DNA of 10,572 nt, from contig JAKDMR010000050.1 in NCBI GenBank assembly GCA_030452275.1, forward strand, positions 1 through 10,572, written 5' to 3'. Positions 1 to 6,437 of this stretch are shown here, in pieces (the stretch's first letter is position 1; each line of letters starts with the position of its first letter). The position numbers and the translations under genes are program-made. Source of the DNA: Candidatus Nitrosocosmicus sp. (GTDB lineage: Archaea; Thermoproteota; Nitrososphaeria; Nitrososphaerales; Nitrososphaeraceae). The notes beneath the pieces were generated by a model, which saw nothing but the letters and a program-made list of their open reading frames with translations, did no database searches and was not told where the DNA came from.

Positions 1-121
1 TGTGAGAAGATGTAATAGATCCGAACGTAGATTAACATCCTCTTTTTTATTAGTTGCAATAAAATTCCTTTGTGCTTCACCTTTTAATTTTAATTAAACA
101 AAATATTGAATATAAAGAACA

Positions 122-1084
122 CTACAAAGTTATAATCAAGAATAATTTTTTCATCGGTACCATGAGACCATAATAGGCCAGATTGTAAAATGCTGCCAAG
201 GCAGCTACTTCCGTCCCGAAAAATTGAGATGCAAATACAACTACAAGTGTGTTATTTATATAACTCATAATTACGAAGCCAAGCAATTCTAGATGATTTA
301 TCCTTTTTCTCTATAACATAGGATGTGTAATATCCTGCTAATCCATATACAAAGAATAAAGCAGATGCTGCAATAAGCATTGTTATTACAAATGAATATT
401 CAGAAGTGAAATAGTCAGAGAATTTGCATATATTCCTAGATTCATGAACGATATTAGAATGACTGAGGGAATGAAAGAGCTATCTTCAATTTTCTTTGCC
501 ATCTTTGGAGCCTTGCCTCTCACTAACCAACCTGTAAATAAAGGTAGGAAAAGAGCTTCAGCTAATAATATTATCATATCTACAAGAGGGATATTGAATT
601 TTTCTACATCGACCAAAAAATATACCAGAGAAGGCAAAACAAAGGGAACGACAATAGATGATGAAATTATCATTCCCACGACTAGCGGCAATTGACTACT
701 TCTCTCAAAAACATTGATTACAAATGATGCTCCCAAACCCGTTGATATTCCTGAAAGCAGTAATACAGGAATAGCAAGTGATGGATAAATTATATTCGTA
801 ACTGCATATAAAATAAGAGGAATTATCAAAAGCTTGATTACAGTTAACAATATGATGGGGAGGGGTTTTTTAAACTGTAATCCTAGCTGTTGAGGATCCA
901 TTTTAATTAAATTTAAGAATAATGAGAACCCCAATAGAACCAAAAGATAAGGTTCAAATGTTATTCCAAATGATGGTACCAATATTCCTGTTACCGTGGA
1001 TATAGCAATCGCAATAAGAAGAATTAAATCGTCTTTCTCTAATCCGGATGTCGGTGACTGCGGGTTGGATCTATTATTTGGCAC
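122..1084 (-). pseudogene. BASS-family (bile acid:sodium symporter-like) transporter, two compensating frameshifts
   Basis: This is a polytopic membrane protein of the BASS/SBF fold, which in relatives couples import of organic anions to sodium. The substrate here is unknown. The unbroken part (residues 1-220) has hydrophobic helices at about 20-37, 45-62, 74-98, 102-120, 133-158, 165-187 and 205-220. That frame would stop at 386-388. Reading resumes in another frame from the short T run at 423-425 (A run on the coding strand) with a further helix (VITMLIAASALFFVYGLAGYY). It returns to the original frame at the T run 304-308 and continues through INNTLVVVFASQFFGTEVAA to a stop at 122-124. Adding one A at the first site and removing one at the second restores about 320 residues, normal for the family. 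The start is GTG at 1082-1084, with a TATA-like box 18-25 bases upstream. Either the shifts are real and the last third is disabled or altered, or they are assembly errors at A runs. The family call is fairly firm. Confidence 0.75.
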
Positions 1085-1101
1085 TTGCTCTTTTTTCTTT
1101 A

Positions 1102-1109
1102 TTTATAAT
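1102..1109 (-). promoter_or_regulatory. TATA-like box for the BASS transporter gene
   Basis: On the minus strand the sequence reads TTATAAAT, centred about 22 bases before the GTG start at 1084. There is no Shine-Dalgarno motif in between, so a leaderless or very short-leader transcript is likely. The divergent stress protein gene has its own box at 1353-1360, so the 298-base gap holds two opposite promoters. Confidence 0.4.
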
Positions 1110-1352
1110 GTATTTTAAGAATATTCATTTGTTGAAAATAAATTGCTAAACATTTGGAATAATATGATAGGTATATGAATTTACAGTTAACTAACTAGAT
1201 TCATACAATAATCATAATTTCAATAACTATTGACAACTATTGATATGAAACTGATTCATAAACTCAATCAAAGTTAATTTTTGAACTAACACGGGAATCC
1301 ATATACATCAGTCAATGCAACTATTTTTTCTTTCTAATCAAGTAGATATTTG

Positions 1353-1360
1353 TTTATATT
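1353..1360 (+). promoter_or_regulatory. TATA-like box for the first USP gene
   Basis: TTTATATT lies about 26 bases before the ATG at 1383, the usual archaeal TATA-to-start distance for a leaderless mRNA. This decides the start: the upstream in-frame ATG at 1350 lies on the box itself and so would not be transcribed. Confidence 0.5.
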
Positions 1361-1382
1361 GTTCGAAACTTATTGTGATTTG

Positions 1383-1850
1383 ATGCCTTTTAATCGTATA
1401 CTGGTACCTTATGATACCTCCAAGTTGTCCATCAGGGCCTTGGAAAAAGCCATAGAATTATCTACGGTGGATAAAACTCAAATCTTTGTGCTGCATGTAA
1501 TTAACGAAATTCCTTTACCGATTCATTTTTCAAAAATAGAGTCAAAAAACAATGAGGTGATCATATCTCCGTTAGTTAATAAGATCCATAATGAGATAAA
1601 TAATGAAATGATTGTGATTATGAAGGATGTCAAAAACAAGTATACTGAAAACAATGTTTCTATTACCACAGAAATTAAAATAGGTGATCCTGCTGAAATA
1701 ATTATAGGCTTTACTAAACAGAATAACATCGATCTCATTGTAATGGGTAGCGTTGGACATAAAGGAATTTCAGGAATGCTTAGAAAATTAGGAAGTGTTG
1801 CAAGAAAAGTCGCAGAAGAAGTAGAGTGTGCAGTGTTGATAGTAAGATAA
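1383..1850 (+). CDS. Universal stress protein (UspA family), intact
   Basis: This is a soluble cytoplasmic UspA-fold protein of 155 residues, a class that binds ATP or AMP and accumulates under stress in relatives. The fold is visible from the N-terminal strand FNRILVPYDTS, the following helix SIRALEKAIEL, the strand IFVLHVI, the late segment IKIGDPAEIIIGF, and the ending IDLIVMGSVG...LGSVARKV...AVLIVR. The GS-x-G and GS elements of the phosphate-binding loop are both present. Eleven residues separate GSVG from the final GS instead of the usual nine, so nucleotide binding is likely but not certain. I chose ATG 1383 rather than the in-frame ATG at 1350, because the earlier one overlaps the TATA-like box and adds residues with no counterpart in the family. 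It is divergent from the BASS gene and the only undamaged gene in the first 4.1 kb. Confidence 0.9.
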   Translation: MPFNRILVPYDTSKLSIRALEKAIELSTVDKTQIFVLHVINEIPLPIHFSKIESKNNEVIISPLVNKIHNEINNEMIVIMKDVKNKYTENNVSITTEIKIGDPAEIIIGFTKQNNIDLIVMGSVGHKGISGMLRKLGSVARKVAEEVECAVLIVR

Positions 1851-2324
1851 CGATTGGATCGGTTTGATAATACAATAGAATCTGATTATGTAGTATAAGA
1901 AATAGGCAAGTTAATTAATGTCATTTTTAATTCAGTCCACGGTAAGGAAAACTATGCAAGTAATATATTTCGACAATTCCTCCAAGTACACCTAGCTGTT
2001 ATATATTTGCTCAAGTAAATGGTGCATACTTTCTATGAAATATATTCTAATACCATTTACGTCATTATGTATTGATGTTTATATTCTGATATGTTCTTTC
2101 CTCCTTATCTAAATGTAATTGTACAAATGAAAAGCTTCAAATTTTCTTATTAAATTACGAATACATCTATCTTTTCTTGCTCTAATAATTGTTTTATTTA
2201 ACAAATATCCAAGACAACAAACATTCATGAAACATAAATCAATTATTGCGACATATCTTATTAGTACACTATTGAATTTTAAATATGTTTGAATACTTGA
2301 TATTATCTTTACCAATGCCATCCA
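1851..2324. other. Intergenic stretch, no gene recognised
   Basis: This is about 470 bases of AT-rich sequence with stops in all frames on the plus strand. I looked here for the missing N-terminal half of the patatin gene that follows (glycine-rich oxyanion loop and G-x-S-x-G nucleophile elbow) and saw nothing resembling it in any plus-strand frame. A 70-codon frame on the minus strand at 2109-2321 has no TATA-like box before it and no family resemblance. Confidence 0.5.
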
Positions 2325-3171
2325 ATGAAACTATTCCCACTCTATTCGCATGATACTTTTGGAAATGATAGAATGTTTGTTCCCAGGTGGTCACCAGAAT
2401 ATGTCTTAACAGATGAAGAATATTTCAAACCGCAAAAATGGACGTACCTATACGATCACTTGCCATTGACAAAAACTCTGGAAAAGTACGTTGATTATGA
2501 CAAATTAAAACCAGGTGGAAATTCTAGAATGCGTTTAATTTTAACTGCTGTAAATGTTTTGACTGCAGAACCATTAACATTTGATAGTTTTTTACAACAA
2601 ATAACACTAAAACATATACCTTGCAACATCAGCTTACCCGCTATGCAACTTTCGTTGGATAGAAGTCGAAGATGGAATATATGCATGGGATGGTAGTCTA
2701 CTTAGTAACACACCATTAAGAGAGGTAATAGCAGCTTCACCAGTAAAAGATAAAATGATATGTTTGGTAGAAAATTATCCTCAGAGAATATACAGTCTTC
2801 CAGAAAATTTGCCAGATGTCTATCATAGGGCTCGCGATATCATGTTTTCTGATAAATCCAAGCATAATGTAAGAATGTCAAAAGTAGTATCAATGTATTT
2901 GAATTATATGGAGGAGATTTACCAGATAGTAGAAAATAATATCGATAAATTGCAATTAGACGAAAAACAGCTTAAACGAATACGCCGTAAATATAGAAAA
3001 TATAAACAAGAGCATGGAGATGAAATAAAGGAAATTTATTACATAACTAGGGACGAGGCCCATCCACACCTTTATGAAAATGCGGATTTTTCGCCAGCAA
3101 CAATCAAAAATGCAATAAGAGAAGGAGAAGAGAAGGCAAATATGGTTATCCAGAATAATAAAAGGCGATAA
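2325..3171 (+). pseudogene. Patatin-like phospholipase, N-terminally truncated and frameshifted
   Basis: This is the C-terminal part of a patatin-like acyl hydrolase with the extra C-terminal region seen in the DUF3734 group. The first frame (2325 to about 2618) reads through TFGNDRMFVPRWSPEY and RLILTAVNVLTAEPLTFDSF to KHI. It then loses the family pattern and stops at about 2696. Skipping one base at about 2619 gives KHI-LATSAYPLCNFRWIEVEDG, then YAWDGSLLSNTPLREVI, which is the conserved strand and the DG motif carrying the catalytic Asp (about residue 122 of the repaired 281-residue product). A charged, probably helical tail (about 180-281) follows. The glycine-rich oxyanion loop and the GTSIG-type serine nucleophile should lie upstream but are absent, because an in-frame stop sits at 2298-2300. 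Without the serine the product cannot be a working lipase. This is a strong call as a gene remnant; the exact family is fairly sure. Confidence 0.8.
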
Positions 3172-3174
3172 CAT

Positions 3175-3653
3175 TGGTGTAGTTGGGAAAGGTATGCGGA
3201 TTTCCTTTTTTTGTATAAATATACTGGTTATCTGTTAATTTTATAATTTTATTAAGTATTATTTTTAAAACATCAAATAATACATTCTATATCTTTGGTT
3301 ATTTTGCCTAGTCCAATCAAAACAAAAGGTGTAGCCCATATTGCTTTTTCTTAAGACGCCTGTAATTCTTAACCAACTTAAATAAAACTTATAGAGGATT
3401 CTCAAAGAAATAATAACATACTCAAAAATTGTCCAATTTCTATTTGTGACTAAATTTATCTTATATTGATATATCTATTCTTTAGCCATAAATAGGAAGA
3501 TAAGGTGAAACTCGAATTTAATAGGCTTTGAATCCATATGGTATTTAGAATGGGTTAGAATTAATGAACAGTCGAAGCAAATTTGTACAATTCCTACAAC
3601 AATTGGAACCAAATATTGTCATTATTTTTCCGTTCATTGATCTTATATCTTTA
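3175..3653. other. Intergenic stretch, no gene recognised
   Basis: This is about 480 bases of AT-rich sequence between the patatin remnant and the promoter of the second USP gene. Apart from the T tract near its left end I see no reading frame with a promoter, no tRNA-like cloverleaf and no repeat. An open frame from ATG 3583 runs into the USP gene but covers the TATA-like region and encodes an unrelated hydrophobic N-terminus, so I do not count it as coding. Confidence 0.45.
3206..3212 (+). terminator. Oligo-T tract after the patatin remnant
   Basis: A run of seven T residues lies 35 bases after the stop codon at 3171, with no stem-loop before it. Short T runs alone end transcription in many archaea. 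It may be a leftover of the once functional gene. Confidence 0.35.
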
Positions 3654-3661
3654 TTTTAAAT
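3654..3661 (+). promoter_or_regulatory. TATA-like box for the second USP gene
   Basis: TTTAAATA starts 25 bases before the ATG at 3679, where the UspA fold begins. The spacing fits a leaderless transcript and argues against the in-frame ATG at 3583. Confidence 0.5.
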
Positions 3662-3678
3662 ATCTTCTTGAACTATAC

Positions 3679-4126
3679 ATGATTCAGGTTCAAATTTCAA
3701 AGATACTGGTATGTATAGACGGTTCAGAACTATCCAAAAAAGCTGGAACCTTGGTCATAAATGTTGCAAAAAAATGTAAATCTAGATCATATGCTCTTTC
3801 AGCTTATAATGTCCCTGATTTACATGATCTATACTCTGAACGGAAAAAATTCATCCATGTCGAATTAGATGATAAAATAACAAAAGCTAAAGAACTTCTT
3901 GAAATAATTACTAAAGAAGCCCGAGGTGCGGGAGTAAATATGCAGCCAGAGTTTATCAATACAAAGCTAGCCTCAGAGAATGCAATTATTGAATTTGCTG
4001 AAAAAGAGAGTATAGCCATGATGATCTTGGGTTCAACTGGAACCTCGAGTCTTAAAAATACTAATAGGCAGTGTGGCGTCTGCAGTTGTAACAAAAGCCA
4101 AATGCATTGTAACGGTAGTTAAATAG
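3679..4126 (+). pseudogene. Universal stress protein (UspA family) with frameshift before its C-terminus
   Basis: This is a second UspA-fold protein. From MIQVQISKILVCIDGSELSKK it runs normally to IAMMILGSTGTSSLK, then an A run at 4054-4058 breaks the frame. The uncorrected frame ends in an unrelated Cys-rich tail (QCGVCSCNKSQMHCNGS) with a stop at 4120-4122. The frame starting at 4058 instead reads ILIGSVASAVVTKAKCIVTVVK and stops at 4124-4126, which is exactly the expected last helix and strand. If two A residues are missing, the loop becomes GSTG, nine residues, GS, the canonical G-2x-G-9x-G(S/T) nucleotide-binding motif in a 149-residue protein. One surplus A would give eight residues. 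As written, the product lacks its second GS and final strand, so it would be unstable or unable to bind ATP. It lies 133 bases before the DASS transporter gene on the same strand. Confidence 0.8.
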
Positions 4127-4259
4127 ATAATTGTTCAAACATTTAAGTCAAAAACACACCTTCGTCATGTTTGAATTATCACTCTAAAGATATTTTCAAA
4201 TTATGCCAAATAGATGGGTATATCAAGTATAATCAATAAATGTTGAGGTATCAATAAAC

Positions 4260-5834
4260 ATGATATCACGTAATCTTATCACAAGAATCGGGTTATTTTT
4301 GGGGCCATTCTTGTTCTTGATTGTTATTTTTCTCCCAATACCACAAATAAACGAATTGTCTATGGAATCTAAGGTAGTTTTGGCAGCAACTCTCTGGATG
4401 GCCGTCTGGTGGATTACAGAAACAGTTCCTATCTACGTAACCGCTTTATTGCCTCTAATAATTTTTCCATCACTTCAAGTTACTAGCTTCACAGAAACCT
4501 CATTTAATTATGCAGATCCTATTATATTTTTATTTCTGGGGGGATTTCTACTGGCCAAGGCCGTAGAAAAGTCGAATTTACATAAACGGTTTGCATATAA
4601 CATCCTAAATCTCTTTGGTACCAACCCAAAATACATTGTCGCAGCATTCATGATAGTAACATGGCTTTTAGGAGCATGGATGAGCAATACAGCTACGGCT
4701 ATACTAATGCTTCCAATAGCGTTAGCAGTGATTTCATTGTTAGACAATGTGGAAAGACATAGCAAGTTTGTAGTTTGCCTATTGCTTTCCGTGGCGTACT
4801 CTGCGAGTATTGGAGGGGTGACAACACTAATAGGAACCCCACCCAATGCCATCTTTGCGTCCTTAGCCAACTCCATTGCCGGCGTAGATGTAACGTTTAG
4901 TCAATGGCTCCTTCTTGGATTACCAATTGGAGGAATATCCCTTTTTGTAGCATGGCTCTATATGATCAGGTTTGGTTCCAAAATTACAGATATAAACTCA
5001 GATATTATAGGAGACAAGAATGTAATCAGAAAGAAATTAGGAGAACTTGGACATATTAGCAGGGATGAAAAATTAGTTGCTATTGTCTTTGTTTTGACAG
5101 CTGCTGCATGGATTACTAGAGGGTTGATCTGGAAAGACATCTTACCAATGGTGGATGATTCGATGATAGCAATTGCCTCAGCCATTTTGCTATTTTTAAT
5201 TCCAGCCACCTCATCATCAACATCATCATCACCATCAGACAAAGAAAATCTCAAAGGATCAAAGTTTGAACACATCTCAAATAGCATGAGGAACATATCC
5301 TCTAATGGGAGTCAAGATAGTAACAACAATAAAAACAATGTTAACGGTAATACATCTTCTAGATTGTTGGACTGGAATACCGCTGTTACTATTCCTTGGG
5401 GAGTTCTTATTCTTATAGGTGGAGGACTGGCCCTTGCTAATGGATTTACATCCACCGGCCTTGGCGATTGGATTGCGGGACAGTTAAGTTTTCTTGGGGA
5501 TGCAAATTACATAATAATCATACTTGTGCTTGTAACATTGGCTATAATACCTACAGAAATGATTAGCAATACTGCCACTGCGGCATTGTTACTTCCTATA
5601 TCGGCTTCGCTTGCCACCTCTATGGGAATAAACCCGATATTGTTTATGGCACCTGTTGCAATAGCGACAAGTTATGGTTTCATTATGCCCGTTGGAACCC
5701 CACCCAATGCAATCGTCTATTCATCTGGATATATATCAATTGCAAAAATGGCAAGAGCGGGTATCCCGCTGGATTTAATATCAATTGTGATGGTGACAAT
5801 ACTAACAACTATTCTAGTTCCGCTAGTATTTTGA
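4260..5834 (+). CDS. SLC13/DASS-family anion (dicarboxylate-type) transporter
   Basis: This is an integral membrane carrier of 524 residues that in relatives moves di- or tricarboxylates, sulfate or phosphate, mostly with sodium; the substrate here is unknown. Both inverted halves show the family hallmarks: SNT at 142-144 with GTPPNAIF at 192-199, and SNT at 436-438 with GTPPNAIV at 479-486. The stretch TSYGFIMPVGTPPNAIV fits the family's C-terminal signature pattern residue by residue. It is longer than the typical 460-480 residues because of a hydrophilic Ser/Thr/Asn-rich linker at about 316-368, just after a hydrophobic segment. A GAGGT lies 10 bases before the ATG and could be a ribosome site. 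A TATAAT at 4228-4233 would instead give an almost leaderless mRNA starting after it. The frame is intact over its full length, unlike the genes to its left. The upstream USP gene on the same strand may hint at co-regulation. Confidence 0.93.
   Translation: MISRNLITRIGLFLGPFLFLIVIFLPIPQINELSMESKVVLAATLWMAVWWITETVPIYVTALLPLIIFPSLQVTSFTETSFNYADPIIFLFLGGFLLAKAVEKSNLHKRFAYNILNLFGTNPKYIVAAFMIVTWLLGAWMSNTATAILMLPIALAVISLLDNVERHSKFVVCLLLSVAYSASIGGVTTLIGTPPNAIFASLANSIAGVDVTFSQWLLLGLPIGGISLFVAWLYMIRFGSKITDINSDIIGDKNVIRKKLGELGHISRDEKLVAIVFVLTAAAWITRGLIWKDILPMVDDSMIAIASAILLFLIPATSSSTSSSPSDKENLKGSKFEHISNSMRNISSNGSQDSNNNKNNVNGNTSSRLLDWNTAVTIPWGVLILIGGGLALANGFTSTGLGDWIAGQLSFLGDANYIIIILVLVTLAIIPTEMISNTATAALLLPISASLATSMGINPILFMAPVAIATSYGFIMPVGTPPNAIVYSSGYISIAKMARAGIPLDLISIVMVTILTTILVPLVF
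5211..5237 (+). repeat. TCA-type trinucleotide microsatellite inside the DASS gene
   Basis: A run of TCA, ACA and CCA triplets codes for the Ser/Thr-rich start of the linker between the two halves of the transporter. Copy-number change in steps of three would only lengthen or shorten the linker without breaking the frame. Confidence 0.6.
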
Positions 5835-5867
5835 GGTAGTAATGGACAATTGAAAAATATGTTCATA

Positions 5868-5874
5868 TTTTTTT
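5868..5874 (+). terminator. Oligo-T terminator after the DASS gene
   Basis: Seven T residues in a row lie 34 bases after the stop codon at 5834 and are followed by more pyrimidines. There is no clear stem-loop, which fits archaeal T-tract termination. Confidence 0.45.
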
Positions 5875-6026
5875 CTCTAATTGTCATCGCCTTGAGAAAG
5901 TACTTTACGAACAATTTCAGGTTCCTTTTCTTATTAGTGATTTTTCGAATAATGCGATGATAATTATTTCAAGCATTCTCAAAATGGATCCAAAATACAA
6001 GAATTTAATGCAAATTGATAGTTACC

Positions 6027-6033
6027 TTTAATA
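6027..6033 (+). promoter_or_regulatory. TATA-like box for the small Cys/His protein gene
   Basis: TTTAATA is centred 23 bases before the TTG at 6053, where transcription and translation would begin together. The only nearby ATG (6046) opens a frame of seven codons. Confidence 0.4.
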
Positions 6034-6052
6034 CCTTTTGTCACTATGCTGA

Positions 6053-6394
6053 TTGGAAAGGAAAGATAAGAAAACATTGGCTTGGAAATCCCAAATACCT
6101 GAGGAAGATTCCGCATTATCTACTCTTGATTCGGGTACAATGGAATTTATGAAATGGTTAATAGCAAAAGATACAAATTCTGGCGATACTTTGATAATAG
6201 TCAAAGATTATCTTGATGATAAATATGTAATCTTATTTGACAAGAGTATTTCTAAAGATGTTATTGTCAGTTACAGGGATGGTATGCCGTTGTGTATAAC
6301 ATGCGATGCTGACGATTGTGGTCATGTCGGATTTGCTATTAGCTTGAAACAAAATTATGATAGGGGCGACCGTAATTTTTTACAGAATCACTAG
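6053..6394 (+). CDS. Small conserved-looking protein with a Cys/His cluster, function unknown
   Basis: This is a hydrophilic cytoplasmic protein of 113 residues with no signal peptide or membrane helix. A helical acidic N-terminal half (EFMKWLIAKD) is followed by a strand-rich part (DTLIIVKDYLDDKYVILFD, then KDVIVSYRDG). It ends with CITCDADDCGH, in which Cys81, Cys84, Cys89 and His91 are spaced as a possible zinc or iron site. The only usable start is TTG, because a stop codon (TGA, 6050-6052) lies directly before it; an internal ATG at 6140 would give a shorter form. The TATA-like box at 6027-6033 supports the TTG. I do not recognise a named family. The overall look (short, acidic, strand-helix mix, late Cys/His knot) suggests a small regulatory or protein-binding module, but that is inference. 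It converges with the antiporter gene 43 bases away. Confidence 0.75.
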   Translation: MERKDKKTLAWKSQIPEEDSALSTLDSGTMEFMKWLIAKDTNSGDTLIIVKDYLDDKYVILFDKSISKDVIVSYRDGMPLCITCDADDCGHVGFAISLKQNYDRGDRNFLQNH

Positions 6395-6404
6395 TAACTT
6401 TGAA

Positions 6405-6410
6405 CAAAAA
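6405..6410 (-). terminator. Oligo-T tract after the antiporter gene
   Basis: Six A residues on the plus strand give a T6 run on the minus strand, 27 bases after the antiporter stop codon. It lies in the 43-base gap between two convergent genes. Confidence 0.35.
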
Positions 6411-6437
6411 ACATTTAGGCTTTTGAATTATCCTTTA

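Noticed and set aside
1..121. Possible partial gene on the minus strand running off the left edge (GTG at about 80, or an overlapping hydrophilic frame).
   Set aside because: Two frames are open over only about 25-30 codons, the better-looking one has no start codon, and neither resembles a family. The stretch is too short to decide.
304..425. Programmed ribosomal frameshifting as an explanation for the BASS gene.
   Set aside because: Two opposite shifts would be needed in one gene, the A runs are only three and five bases long, and no stimulatory structure is evident. Indel or sequencing error is simpler.
444..695. Plus-strand open frame opposite the BASS gene.
   Set aside because: It lies antisense to a clearly coding membrane protein and has no family resemblance.
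2109..2321. 70-codon frame on the minus strand in the gap before the patatin remnant.
   Set aside because: There is no TATA-like box upstream, the composition is unusual, no domain is recognisable, and it abuts a pseudogene. It is most likely a chance frame in AT-rich DNA.
3583..3678. N-terminal extension of the second USP gene from an in-frame ATG, reading as a hydrophobic helix.
   Set aside because: It covers the TATA-like box of the gene, and UspA proteins of this kind begin right at the strand that follows Met at 3679.
4508..5296. Minus-strand open frames opposite the DASS gene.
   Set aside because: They are antisense shadows of a transporter with full family signatures on the other strand.
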